Below, piece after piece: positions 1-7,509 of a stretch of DNA of 45,638 nucleotides (positions are counted from its first letter, which is position 1; each line of letters opens with the position of its first letter). The stretch covers positions 1-45,638 of the forward strand of contig CAYWTB010000030.1 of NCBI GenBank assembly GCA_964461135.1, written 5' to 3'. This DNA comes from RQOF01 sp964461135 (GTDB lineage: Bacteria > Calditrichota > Calditrichia > RBG-13-44-9). The position numbers and the translations under genes are program-made. The notes below the pieces were generated by a model. The model worked only from the letters and a program-made list of their open reading frames with translations. It had not been told where the DNA came from and did not search any database.

Positions 1-14
1 AAGAAACGGGAATT

Positions 15-815
15 TTAATTGTCGTCAAGTGGGAAATTTAATTGTCGCCAATCAGACGCAGAACTGTAAAAACGAATGTTATCAAAAACCATTCCATACG
101 TACCTGCAGATTCTTCCCACACATACGGATTGAAATATATTCGATCTCGATCCGTGTTAGCCGTTAAGGTATTTAATTGAAACTGTGCATACGAAGAAGT
201 CAATCCTTCAATAGAAGTACCGGTATGCTGGTTGGTAATACCATCAGAAGCTATTAAATAAACAAGGGCTAATGGATCACTGGTTGACGGAGCTATCCGG
301 GCATCAAACGTACAGATAAGTTGATCTCCATTATTCAACTCATCAGACCCAATATAATAAGCATTGTTATTGGTCGAAGTGACACTTTGATCTGGATAAG
401 TTATACCACCCTGATAGCCATGATCGCCCATGGAAGCAACGCCCTTACCATAAACACTGGGATAGTTATTCCACCATTGCCAACCAACCGGATAGTATTG
501 CGGAGCAGAATAGGCCCAACTACCTTCAAAGTTGAAAAGATCAGTAAGTCCTATTCTTCGCCAGGTCCATTGAACACCCGTCGGTAAGGATTCCAATGAT
601 AGAACCTGAGCTTCATTAGATTCACTATACGATTGTTGAAGCTGTTCAACAGAATAATCAGTAATCCTGTTTGGGCCCTGATTGTCTAATACTATCGATC
701 CTTTTTGCTGAATTGGCTGGACCGGTTCAATCATGCTTTTCTCACAACCAATCACAAAAAGGAAAACAGCAAGTAAAACCATTAAAAATACTCCAAATAC
801 TTCGAAATTTCTCAT
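15..815 (-). CDS. putative phage cargo lipoprotein
   Basis: Hypothetical secreted lipoprotein of about 266 residues. A hydrophobic signal peptide ends in a lipobox (F-V-I-G-C, then EKS), so the mature protein should be lipid-anchored outside the inner membrane. The body is rich in Trp, Tyr and Asn, and its end (GMVFDNIRFY) resembles the last strand of jelly-roll carbohydrate-binding-like domains. The open frame begins at 821, but the ATG at 815 sits 8 nt from an AAGGGAG ribosome site, while the one at 821 is only 2 nt away, so 815 is preferred. A GTTTAG-type operator lies just upstream at 833-848, tying the gene to the phage regulon. Function unknown; superinfection exclusion or host-surface alteration is a guess. 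Confidence 0.75.
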   Translation of the reverse strand: MRNFEVFGVFLMVLLAVFLFVIGCEKSMIEPVQPIQQKGSIVLDNQGPNRITDYSVEQLQQSYSESNEAQVLSLESLPTGVQWTWRRIGLTDLFNFEGSWAYSAPQYYPVGWQWWNNYPSVYGKGVASMGDHGYQGGITYPDQSVTSTNNNAYYIGSDELNNGDQLICTFDARIAPSTSDPLALVYLIASDGITNQHTGTSIEGLTSSYAQFQLNTLTANTDRDRIYFNPYVWEESAGTYGMVFDNIRFYSSASDWRQLNFPLDDN

Positions 816-832
816 ATACATTTCTCCCTTTG

Positions 833-848
833 GTTTAGTATGATAAAC
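833..848 (-). promoter_or_regulatory. GTTTAG-family operator upstream of lipoprotein gene
   Basis: GTTTAGTATGATAAAC, a near-perfect inverted repeat of the GTTTAG-N4-CTAAAC family found throughout the window. It lies 17 bp upstream of the lipoprotein start. Confidence 0.7.
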
Positions 849-860
849 CCATTGAGCATT

Positions 861-892
861 AAAATCCGAGCAGGGGTGCTCGTCTCCCCTGC
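861..892 (-). terminator. intrinsic terminator after lipoprotein operon
   Basis: Stem GCAGGGG (870-876) pairs with CCCCTGC (886-892) around a 9-nt loop. Read on the minus strand it is followed by TCGGATTTTA. It lies downstream of the 928-2334 gene and separates that operon from the 15-815 gene. Confidence 0.7.
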
Positions 893-927
893 CCCTTATC
901 TATATTTACCGTGCAGGTTCAAAGAAA

Positions 928-2334
928 TTAACGTGCTCTTACAAACACAATATTAACCGGATCATCCTCATTATAAATATAGACGGTTTCATCAAAATCA
1001 ACACTCGCCAGACAGAATTTTACAGGTGTTCCCTGGGGCAAATTCTTAATATCATAGGCGGGACCAGACATCAATGTAAATTCATTTTCATAATAAGTCG
1101 TCCAAGGTACAGAACCGGCACCCTGAACTTGTTCGGTACTCGCCTGAACCCAGTTACCGGCCTGATTCTGATAATACAGCAGGAAGTAGTTATTATTAAT
1201 TTCACTACCACATTCCCAAATCGCTCTCAGGAGATCATCAGAATAACTATAGGGATTGCCCTGATCATAATAATAATCATAATTCTTAGTATCTCCTTCA
1301 AACGATAGTAACGTTACCGGTAGGGAAACGTCACCAATCGAATTTCTTAATTGAACCAGATCCACATCAAGGGTCGTTACAACCGTAATTCTTGAAGCCG
1401 TTTTGATGGCGAATCGAACATAAGCAACTGTTTGAGGAGCGGTGTAAGATAGAGTTATCGGTTGCCAATTCGTATAATTTCCAGCTGGAATATAATCGGA
1501 CTGTTCATATAACAATGTTCCCAAAGCATTAAAAAAAGCACCGGCAAAATAGACGGCATTGCCTGTTGCAACATTACCCTTGACATGAATAGTCATACTA
1601 TGTAATCCACTCGCCTGACTTGATGTAGGAATCAAAAAATATCCACTGGCAAAAACTTTTGACCTTTGGAGAGAATTAACAGGAATCTGAGTCGAATAAA
1701 CCCCATCATACACATTCGAAGAATTCTGAGTCAATGTAGGGAAATAATATACAGTTGACCATGAAGACGGTTGATCATAGCCTGTTCCACTTAACTCGGA
1801 AACTTGCCAGGCCAAAGGTCTTGCTGCTTCTGATGCGGTCCATGATTCATAACTCGGATTCAAATTAGCATATGTGGGCGGTAGCATTTCACTTGGAATT
1901 CCTTCTCCGGAACCGGAAAGCGTTACGGTACTGCCTCCACTCGGATATCCTAAAGTTACAGGCGTTTCATTGGGACGTTGTGCCATATCGAAAGCAGAGC
2001 CATAATTATTTGCTCCATAAAAATCATCACAATCTACCAGAGCCAAATCACTGCAGCTTGGATCGCCATTATCACAATACCAGACTCCAGCCGATGCATC
2101 CCATTTAATAAAAGGAAAGTATTGGTGAGCTTCCTGATGAAATGAAGATGGGGCTAATGCCGGATACAATTCACCGAAATAATTTGTGGAAGCAAAAAGC
2201 TCGGGATTCGGCTCGGGCTTATCCAATTTCTGAAAATTATCATTCACTGAATCTACTGGCGTAGTTTTCTCACATCCTATCCACCAAAACAAAACAAATA
2301 AAATCAAAATAACAAAAACAAGAAACCTTTTCAT
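928..2334 (-). CDS. putative cargo lipoprotein with FCB-type C-terminal module
   Basis: About 468 residues. The chosen ATG at 2334 follows GGAGG and starts a strong signal peptide ending in a lipobox (W-I-G-C, then EKT). The longer open frame to 2433 overlaps the upstream gene and has no ribosome site. The middle looks like a jelly-roll or carbohydrate-binding-type beta domain. The C-terminal part begins with PVTLLSF and carries SEINNNYF, resembling the LPVELTSF...SEVNN modules common in secreted proteins of Bacteroidota, Ignavibacteria and Calditrichota. This points to a surface protein in a host of that kind. It shares an operon with the ferredoxin-like gene, 28 bp away. Function unknown; cargo (moron) role inferred. 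Confidence 0.75.
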   Translation of the reverse strand: MKRFLVFVILILFVLFWWIGCEKTTPVDSVNDNFQKLDKPEPNPELFASTNYFGELYPALAPSSFHQEAHQYFPFIKWDASAGVWYCDNGDPSCSDLALVDCDDFYGANNYGSAFDMAQRPNETPVTLGYPSGGSTVTLSGSGEGIPSEMLPPTYANLNPSYESWTASEAARPLAWQVSELSGTGYDQPSSWSTVYYFPTLTQNSSNVYDGVYSTQIPVNSLQRSKVFASGYFLIPTSSQASGLHSMTIHVKGNVATGNAVYFAGAFFNALGTLLYEQSDYIPAGNYTNWQPITLSYTAPQTVAYVRFAIKTASRITVVTTLDVDLVQLRNSIGDVSLPVTLLSFEGDTKNYDYYYDQGNPYSYSDDLLRAIWECGSEINNNYFLLYYQNQAGNWVQASTEQVQGAGSVPWTTYYENEFTLMSGPAYDIKNLPQGTPVKFCLASVDFDETVYIYNEDDPVNIVFVRAR

Positions 2335-2362
2335 AAATCCTCCATTGATTAAATTAAATAAT

Positions 2363-2563
2363 TTACTCTGGAACAGAAATGCAGCCATAAGGGCAGTATT
2401 CAATGCAAAAATCACAATCAACACACTCCTCATAGACTTTCATGAAACCACCTTCCGGGGCCTCCCGGATAGCCTGAAATGGACATACCCGGCCAGGTTC
2501 ACAAGAACCTTCTCCGCAAAAATTCTCTTTACAACAATCGGGATTGATCTGGGTAATAGGCAC
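2363..2563 (-). CDS. small 4Fe-4S ferredoxin-like protein
   Basis: 66 residues, very Cys-rich. The second half has C-V-D-C-D-F-C-I-E-Y-C-P, the CxxCxxCxxxCP motif that binds a 4Fe-4S cluster. The first half has further cysteines ending in V-C-P, compatible with a second, atypical cluster. The frame can be read from GTG at 2572, but that codon lies inside the ribosome site (AAAGGAGGTG); the next GTG at 2563 has ideal spacing (8 nt) and is preferred. It is first in a two-gene operon with the lipoprotein at 928-2334 and is preceded by a tandem GTTTAG-type operator. Probably an electron carrier; its partner is unknown. Ferredoxins are uncommon phage cargo. Confidence 0.8.
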   Translation of the reverse strand: MPITQINPDCCKENFCGEGSCEPGRVCPFQAIREAPEGGFMKVYEECVDCDFCIEYCPYGCISVPE

Positions 2564-2598
2564 TTTTTTCACCTCCTTTCATTCTAAATCCTTTAACT

Positions 2599-2643
2599 TC
2601 TGTGAATACTAAACATGCACGGTTACAGTATGGCAATCTAAAC
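2599..2643 (-). promoter_or_regulatory. tandem GTTTAG-family operators upstream of ferredoxin operon
   Basis: Two 16-bp sites 29 bp apart: TCTGTGAATACTAAAC (2599-2614, one good half) and GTATGGCAATCTAAAC (2628-2643, two good halves). Both sit just upstream of the ferredoxin/lipoprotein operon on the minus strand. Confidence 0.6.
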
Positions 2644-2661
2644 CCATTCGATAAATTTTTT

Positions 2662-3093
2662 TCAGATTGTTTCAATGTTTTCAATTATAAATTGAAAGAA
2701 CTCATCAGATTCTTCAAACGGTGTATAATCAGGATTATTACTTTTTGAGATTCGCTTATATAATGGATGATCATTGACAAAATCATTCAGCTTTTGCCAG
2801 GCCAATTTCCGATTTCCTTTGACAAACTGCAAATATTCGATTGCAAAATTACTGGAAAATATCAAGACAAATGTTGGCGTAATCTTATATTTTTTCTCAA
2901 TCATGGTTGAATAAACATTATCCAAATGAGCGGATATCCTTTTCAAATCCTTACCAGTTACACCCCGCTTGTATTCAAAAATCAAGTCGTCTATTATCTT
3001 TAAAAATTCTTCTTTCCGCTGTTTCAAAATCAAATCAACAAATACTTTAATAATCGCAAGCACCATGGCTGCCCTACGATCAGTCCTACTCAT
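2662..3093 (-). CDS. hypothetical protein (early operon)
   Basis: 143 residues, no family recognised. The sequence is mostly predicted helical, with a basic N-terminus (SRTDRRAAM) and a Phe- and Asp-rich end. The start overlaps the stop of the preceding gene as ATGA (3090-3093), so the two are translationally coupled. Last gene of the small operon that starts with the PD-(D/E)XK nuclease. Confidence 0.7.
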   Translation of the reverse strand: MSRTDRRAAMVLAIIKVFVDLILKQRKEEFLKIIDDLIFEYKRGVTGKDLKRISAHLDNVYSTMIEKKYKITPTFVLIFSSNFAIEYLQFVKGNRKLAWQKLNDFVNDHPLYKRISKSNNPDYTPFEESDEFFQFIIENIETI

Positions 3094-3476
3094 AGCACCA
3101 CCAAATCCGGTTTGAAGTTTGCAATTTTCTCAATCAATTTCTTTTCGGCCAAATCAAAATTTGGATACTTAAAAGACGCACCCTGCTGTCCAAGCTTCAA
3201 TCGCCAAAAAAATTCTTTAGTACGTTCATCCCTCAATCTGGTTACAGAAGCATAGTATCTCCGATCTAAAAAATACTGATACGAACCACTACCACACACC
3301 TTGACAATTTCTGCCCTGTCAAACGCATATACCTGCGCATCGTCCCGATCAAAAAACACTACCTTGTCGTGCGGATGGTTGTATGGAAATGCTTTAACCA
3401 CATATCCGGTTCCTTGTGGAATTCCCGAAAAACTTACCTTCGTGATAATCACAAGCATCATCCTTTTAACCGTCAT
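3090..3476 (-). CDS. hypothetical protein
   Basis: About 128 residues, family not recognised. It looks like a compact alpha/beta protein with many aromatic and charged residues. The open frame extends up to 3566, but that part is antisense-like coding through the small membrane gene at 3479-3583; the ATG at 3476 follows GGGAGGGC and is preferred. It begins 3 nt after the upstream gene's stop and ends by ATGA overlap with the downstream one. Confidence 0.7.
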   Translation of the reverse strand: MTVKRMMLVIITKVSFSGIPQGTGYVVKAFPYNHPHDKVVFFDRDDAQVYAFDRAEIVKVCGSGSYQYFLDRRYYASVTRLRDERTKEFFWRLKLGQQGASFKYPNFDLAEKKLIEKIANFKPDLVVL

Positions 3477-3478
3477 AC

Positions 3479-3583
3479 TTATGCCCTCCCGCCTGTTCCG
3501 AAACGAATGACTTTCCCAATAAAACAGGCAAAGGGAAACACAATAACAAAATACAGCACAATCCAAGCAAGGATTTTAAACAT
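3479..3583 (-). CDS. 34-residue single-pass membrane peptide
   Basis: A 34-codon ORF with a strong ribosome site (AGGGAGATCG) before its ATG. It encodes MFKILAWIVLYFVIVFPFAC and then a short polar tail, so one membrane segment occupies most of the protein. It lies in a different frame from the open frame running past 3476, and its stop overlaps the ribosome site of the next gene, as expected in a compact operon. Function unknown. Confidence 0.6.
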   Translation of the reverse strand: MFKILAWIVLYFVIVFPFACFIGKVIRFGTGGRA

Positions 3584-3605
3584 AATCGATCTCCCTATCT
3601 TTTGG

Positions 3606-4694
3606 TTAGCTAACCTTTCTATAGATATAATCCAATCCAGCCGGAATCACTTCAACACCTTTTAATTCAGAATGCCTTCTTTCCTTTTTGTCAAAATAAT
3701 GTTGGAGTGCCAATTCCCTTGACTCTCTGCTGGACAAACAAATATCTCGAAAATCACACCAACCACAGTGCAAACCCTGGGTCCTGTAATTTGCCAATTT
3801 TCCGATCTCCGATACCACTGTACTAATCTTCTTAATAAAAATCTGAATTTCTTCTCGGGTCCGCGCCACCTCAACCCGATCAAAATAGTGTTCGGGACGT
3901 GCCAGATAATCAGCAATTAGTCTTTCCTCGTATTCAGCGGAAGTCTCTTTTCGCTCATTCAAAACTATTTCACCATCATAATTTTCCGTCTGTTTTTTCA
4001 GTTCTTTTTCAGCCTTCTGGGCATCTGATTTCAATCTGAAAGTTTCTTGGGTCAATAGTTCTCCGGTCTGTGTCGAGCTAATGGAATATTCTCTTTTCAA
4101 ATTAGGCTTTGTGCCGGGCTTTTTTAATATGGTATAATATCCCCGAACCAATGGATTCTGCCATTTCGCCATTAACGCCAATAAATACAATGTCACCTGA
4201 TCATCTATTCTTAACATTTCTCGGTCCGATTCACCCCAACTGGATTTAGTCTTAATCTCGTGCAGACGATATCCATTTTTCTTTACCACGCCATCAATCT
4301 TTCCAGACAAAATGAAATCACCAAAATCCAAAGCAAATTCCATTTCGGGTAAGTACGCTTGAAAATTTTCTTTTTGAAAATAATGAACATGGTATCCTGT
4401 TAGCATAGCCACAATGGCAGCCCTTTCTGCATAATAGTCCTCATCACCCATGTCAACATACCACTGTATTTTCTTTCCATAATCCAAATATTCTTTGGCC
4501 TTTTTCTGGAGAATAGGCAAATCACATTTGTTCTTATACAAGTAATCAAGCATTTCATGAATCACAGATCCAATGCGAATGTTTCTTCCGTAATCTTTCG
4601 GAGTATATCCTTCCTGGTATGCCCAATAATGCTTTTGTCTGCATGTAATCCACGATCTTTCTTCCGAATAGGTAATAATCGGTTTCTCATTCAT
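3606..4694 (-). CDS. PD-(D/E)XK nuclease, Cas4/RecB-like with iron-sulfur cysteines
   Basis: 362 residues. The PD-(D/E)XK core is visible: His46 (GSVIHE), Asp134 (GKIDG), Glu146-Ile-Lys148 (HEIKTK) and Gln166 (DDQVTLYLLA), the order seen in the RecB/AddB/Cas4 nuclease clade. Cys18 together with Cys310, Cys313 and Cys319 (CGWCDFRDIC) matches the four-cysteine 4Fe-4S arrangement of AddB and Cas4 proteins. In phages such exonucleases act in recombination or replication. It is the first gene of a minus-strand operon and is preceded by a tandem operator pair and a terminator. Cas genes are absent, so a CRISPR role is unlikely. Confidence 0.85.
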   Translation of the reverse strand: MNEKPIITYSEERSWITCRQKHYWAYQEGYTPKDYGRNIRIGSVIHEMLDYLYKNKCDLPILQKKAKEYLDYGKKIQWYVDMGDEDYYAERAAIVAMLTGYHVHYFQKENFQAYLPEMEFALDFGDFILSGKIDGVVKKNGYRLHEIKTKSSWGESDREMLRIDDQVTLYLLALMAKWQNPLVRGYYTILKKPGTKPNLKREYSISSTQTGELLTQETFRLKSDAQKAEKELKKQTENYDGEIVLNERKETSAEYEERLIADYLARPEHYFDRVEVARTREEIQIFIKKISTVVSEIGKLANYRTQGLHCGWCDFRDICLSSRESRELALQHYFDKKERRHSELKGVEVIPAGLDYIYRKVS

Positions 4695-4731
4695 TCCACA
4701 GTTCCTATTTCTTGTAAAATAAGCAGAGATA

Positions 4732-4777
4732 ATTTATCATACTATACATATTATTCCAACAGTTTATTATGCTATAC
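4732..4777 (-). promoter_or_regulatory. tandem GTTTAG-family operators upstream of nuclease operon
   Basis: ATTTATCATACTATAC (4732-4747) and GTTTATTATGCTATAC (4762-4777), 30 bp apart. On the minus strand the first overlaps a TATGAT hexamer suited to be a -10 element, so binding would block the nuclease operon promoter. Confidence 0.65.
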
Positions 4778-4786
4778 TCTTTTGGT

Positions 4787-4820
4787 TTTAAAAAAGGCGA
4801 TTGTTCCAAAAACCGCCTTT
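4787..4820 (-). terminator. intrinsic terminator
   Basis: Stem AAAGGCG (4793-4799) and CGCCTTT (4814-4820), followed on the minus strand by a T-rich run. It ends the 4845-5096 transcript ahead of the nuclease operon. Confidence 0.8.
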
Positions 4821-4833
4821 ATCTCAACCCAAA

Positions 4834-4849
4834 TGTGATGCAAGTCACA
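4834..4849. promoter_or_regulatory. CRP/FNR-family-like palindrome
   Basis: TGTGATGCAAGTCACA fits TGTGA-N6-TCACA, the CRP consensus. It overlaps the stop codon of the 4845-5096 gene. A closely similar site lies at 5237-5252, upstream of the HTH-PAS gene. The binding protein could be a host CRP/FNR-type regulator or a phage protein. Confidence 0.5.
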
Positions 4850-5096
4850 CTGAATTTTTTAATTCTTGCTTACTTGCAACAGCAAACTTAACTTCTATTA
4901 GGTTTGTGACGATATAATTAACTGTATGAGAGACAGCATGAATAAATTCATCTTCGATTTTACTGGCCAATTCCGGAAATTTGGCGTGAAGGTTTTGAAT
5001 CAATTTTTCAAATCTTTCCGTTTCAACAGCTTGGTCAATTGTCTCAATTGCAAATTCATCCTTGATAATTTGTACTATTCGATCCCTGAAATCCAT
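4845..5096 (-). CDS. hypothetical protein next to the control region
   Basis: 83 residues, acidic and probably all-helical, family not recognised. It starts after an AAGGAGTGG ribosome site and has its own sigma-70-like promoter (5130-5158). It is transcribed divergently from the HTH-PAS regulator and is flanked by the two CRP-like palindromes. A regulatory or anti-repressor role is possible but only from position. Confidence 0.65.
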   Translation of the reverse strand: MDFRDRIVQIIKDEFAIETIDQAVETERFEKLIQNLHAKFPELASKIEDEFIHAVSHTVNYIVTNLIEVKFAVASKQELKNSV

Positions 5097-5129
5097 TCGA
5101 CCACTCCTTATTGTTTTAAAGTTATGAGA

Positions 5130-5158
5130 AGTTAAATCTATGATAAAACTTTTGTCAA
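5130..5158 (-). promoter_or_regulatory. sigma-70-like promoter for 4845-5096
   Basis: On the minus strand TTGACA (5158-5153), 17-bp spacer, TTAACT (5135-5130). The sequence after the -35 (AAAGTTTTATC) recurs in the 15032-15060 promoter. Confidence 0.55.
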
Positions 5159-5236
5159 GTCGAATTTTTAAAATTTACACAATAATATCTTTTTAGTGAA
5201 TCGATTGCTATTTTAGACATTGATATAATAATTCTT

Positions 5237-5252
5237 AGTGATACAAATCACA
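5237..5252. promoter_or_regulatory. CRP/FNR-family-like palindrome upstream of HTH-PAS gene
   Basis: AGTGATACAAATCACA, matching TGTGA-N6-TCACA except at the first base. It ends 26 bp before the start codon, where it would overlap or adjoin the promoter, a position suited to repression or autoregulation. Confidence 0.5.
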
Positions 5253-5278
5253 CTTTATAAAAAACCAGATTTAACAAT

Positions 5279-6973
5279 ATGGAAAAAATAAATACAATAA
5301 CTGAAATTGAAAATAAGCTAAAAACTTGTTACAACTTATTGAAAGAAATGAAATTTGAATGTATCTCTGAATATGAACAGGATATAAAAATACTATTTGC
5401 ACAGAACGTTTCATTTCTGAGATCTTATCTGGGATTCCTTGAACAATCAACCCCTTTTACCCAGCAGGAATTTGCAAAAAAACTTGGCATCTCAATAGGT
5501 GCAATCAAACAGTGGGAAAATGGCTCGGTATTACCAAATCAAATATATCTCTTAAATTTTCTAACCTTTGTAGACAATTTGATTAAAAAGACCAATAATC
5601 CGGCAGAATCAGAAGATCATTATGTTGATGCTGCAGAACTGTATTGTAAAAATTTGATTCTTAGACTACCACAACTCATCATCTTAAAATCAGTTATTCT
5701 TCATACCGAACGCGAAGAAATTGATTCATCCGATCACCAAATTTTGACTTTTATCAAAAGCATTCAACACAATCTGGAATTAAATCTCAATACAATGTTA
5801 GAACACTTTCCTGGAGCTATTTTTATTTTAACGGAAGACGGTACTTGCACTGACAACTGGATTAATTGGAAACCCTATCGGGAAAGACATACAAATTTAC
5901 CAAAAACTTTTGTCGGTCTGAATCTAACCGATATGTCTCAAACTGATAAAGAAAAAGTGATATTCCAAGAAATCCTCAAAAGAGTTATTAATAAAAAATC
6001 CTTGCAACGTTATCACTCAGAATACGAAGGTTACCATTACGAAATCAAAATAACTCCCTTTGGTGAAGATCAGCTTATCATGGTTGTTATCGATTTACAA
6101 GATGAATGGCAACTCAGAAATAGTCTCAAACAGGAACAGGAGCTTTTAAATACCATTATTGACAATATGCCCGATTCCATATTTATTATCGATCGAAATC
6201 TAAATATAAAACAAACATGGCTAAAGCCTGATTTCACAGAGACCTTTCCTTTCATGATTAACTCTACCGGGAAAAATTTCAAAACGATAGTGCCACCCCC
6301 ACAGTTGACAAAAAACCAGGATCTATTAGCATTGGCAGGATCAATAATTAATGAGACATTTGACAAAGGTAAATTATCAACCCGAGTCGAACACATGAAT
6401 CAAGTATTCGATTTCAGAACTGTTGTACTCAACCATGATTCTATGATTGCTGCGGTCAGGAATATAACCGAATCAGTTGAACAGAATCTTCACTTTAGAA
6501 CCCTTATCAATAACGTACAGGAAGGCGTATTTCTCATTCAAGAGGAAAAAATCGTCTACTTAAATCCTGCATATTCAAAAATGCTTGGCCTTGCACCCAA
6601 AGAAGCCCAGGGAAACCCATTTATAGATTTCATTGCCCCCGAAGATAAAGACATGATTATCAAAATGCACCGAGATCGAATGAATGGCCTACCTGCCAAA
6701 GACGAGTACGAACTTAGAGTCATAAATGCTGCCGGAATTCATCGAACAGTAAATATCAAAGCAAGTGTCGTTCAATATGAAAATAAACCCGCTGTTCTTG
6801 GGACATGTAGAGACATTACAGATCAGAAAAATGAATTCGAAATTACCATTCAAAAACAAAAACAATTAGAAAATATTATAGCATCGGCACTTGAATTATT
6901 AATTCCAGATTCAAAAAAGGGCAGAACGGAATTTTTAAACAAGCTTCTTACAAAAATCGAAAGCAAAAAATGA
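5279..6973 (+). CDS. HTH-PAS sensory transcriptional regulator
   Basis: 564 residues on the plus strand. A Cro/CI-type helix-turn-helix lies at about residues 46-85 (FTQQEFAKKLGISIGAIKQW). Three PAS-like regions follow: about 168-260 (HFPGAIFILTEDG), about 290-390 (IIDNMPDSIFIIDRNLNI) and about 402-520 (LINNVQEGVFLIQEEKIVYL, ending GTCRDITDQ). No histidine kinase or GGDEF output is seen, so the output is presumably DNA binding. A phage regulator that senses a small ligand, redox or light through PAS domains would be unusual; ordinary CI repressors have a protease-like or short C-terminal domain. There is no strong ribosome site before the ATG. A CRP-like site lies just upstream. Which domains bind a ligand cannot be told here. 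Confidence 0.85.
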   Translation: MEKINTITEIENKLKTCYNLLKEMKFECISEYEQDIKILFAQNVSFLRSYLGFLEQSTPFTQQEFAKKLGISIGAIKQWENGSVLPNQIYLLNFLTFVDNLIKKTNNPAESEDHYVDAAELYCKNLILRLPQLIILKSVILHTEREEIDSSDHQILTFIKSIQHNLELNLNTMLEHFPGAIFILTEDGTCTDNWINWKPYRERHTNLPKTFVGLNLTDMSQTDKEKVIFQEILKRVINKKSLQRYHSEYEGYHYEIKITPFGEDQLIMVVIDLQDEWQLRNSLKQEQELLNTIIDNMPDSIFIIDRNLNIKQTWLKPDFTETFPFMINSTGKNFKTIVPPPQLTKNQDLLALAGSIINETFDKGKLSTRVEHMNQVFDFRTVVLNHDSMIAAVRNITESVEQNLHFRTLINNVQEGVFLIQEEKIVYLNPAYSKMLGLAPKEAQGNPFIDFIAPEDKDMIIKMHRDRMNGLPAKDEYELRVINAAGIHRTVNIKASVVQYENKPAVLGTCRDITDQKNEFEITIQKQKQLENIIASALELLIPDSKKGRTEFLNKLLTKIESKK

Positions 6974-7063
6974 AAAAAATTCGCCAGGCATATAATTCAA
7001 TTTTCAGAATTTTCACATATAGTATTATTATATATAATATATATATATTAAATGGTTAATGAA

Positions 7064-7091
7064 TTGAAAGAATAGAAAGGTGAATTAAATA
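7064..7091 (+). promoter_or_regulatory. sigma-70-like promoter for the repressor gene
   Basis: TTGAAA (7064-7069), 16-bp spacer, TAAATA (7086-7091), about 55 bp before the 7147 start. The stretch before it (7018-7052) is almost pure A/T alternation. Confidence 0.4.
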
Positions 7092-7146
7092 TTGTGCAGC
7101 CGAAATTTCGAAAACCACGTAATTCACTAAAAATGAAGGAGTTAAC

Positions 7147-7509
7147 ATGATATCAAAAGAATCGCTTGAAATTGCAAGTCGAGTTGTCGCGCTAAGGAAG
7201 GCGAAGGATATCTCTCAGGCCGAGTTAGCTCGTAAAGTTGGACTTACCAAGGGTTCATTAAGTCAGTTTGAACGTGGTCTTATGCGTTTGAGTGCGGAAA
7301 ACTTAGGTTCTATCGCCAAAGTACTTTTCACATCTACGGATTATCTTATTTGGGGCAAAGAAGATCGGAACGCCAAAACACTCAGCGTACAATTATTTGA
7401 AAAATTTCTAAGTAATGAAAAAGTAAAACAAATAATTCAAATAACGGATGACAAAAAACTTACTGATCTTATTGATCAGATGAAGAGTTATCTAAGCCAA
7501 GCGAAATAA
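7147..7509 (+). CDS. Cro/CI-like helix-turn-helix repressor
   Basis: 120 residues. An XRE-type DNA-binding domain fills residues 10-70: SQAELARKVGLTKGSLSQFE is a textbook helix-turn-helix. The C-terminal 50 residues are charged and probably helical, with no LexA-like protease. Its start follows GAAGGAG. It is the best candidate for the protein that binds the GTTTAG-N4-CTAAAC operators, because those are spread over the phage and this is the compact dimer-type repressor; the HTH-PAS protein is the alternative. The gene converges on 7469-7975 with a 41-bp overlap, and an intrinsic terminator for it lies inside that gene. Confidence 0.85.
   Translation: MISKESLEIASRVVALRKAKDISQAELARKVGLTKGSLSQFERGLMRLSAENLGSIAKVLFTSTDYLIWGKEDRNAKTLSVQLFEKFLSNEKVKQIIQITDDKKLTDLIDQMKSYLSQAK

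Noticed and set aside
3604..3615. Perfect palindrome GGTTAGCTAACC
   Set aside because: Overlaps the stop of the nuclease gene; only 12 bp and with no clear second copy, so it may be chance.
3606..4694. Cas4 of a CRISPR system
   Set aside because: Cas4-like motifs are present but no other cas gene or array is nearby; phage recombination exonuclease is the simpler reading.
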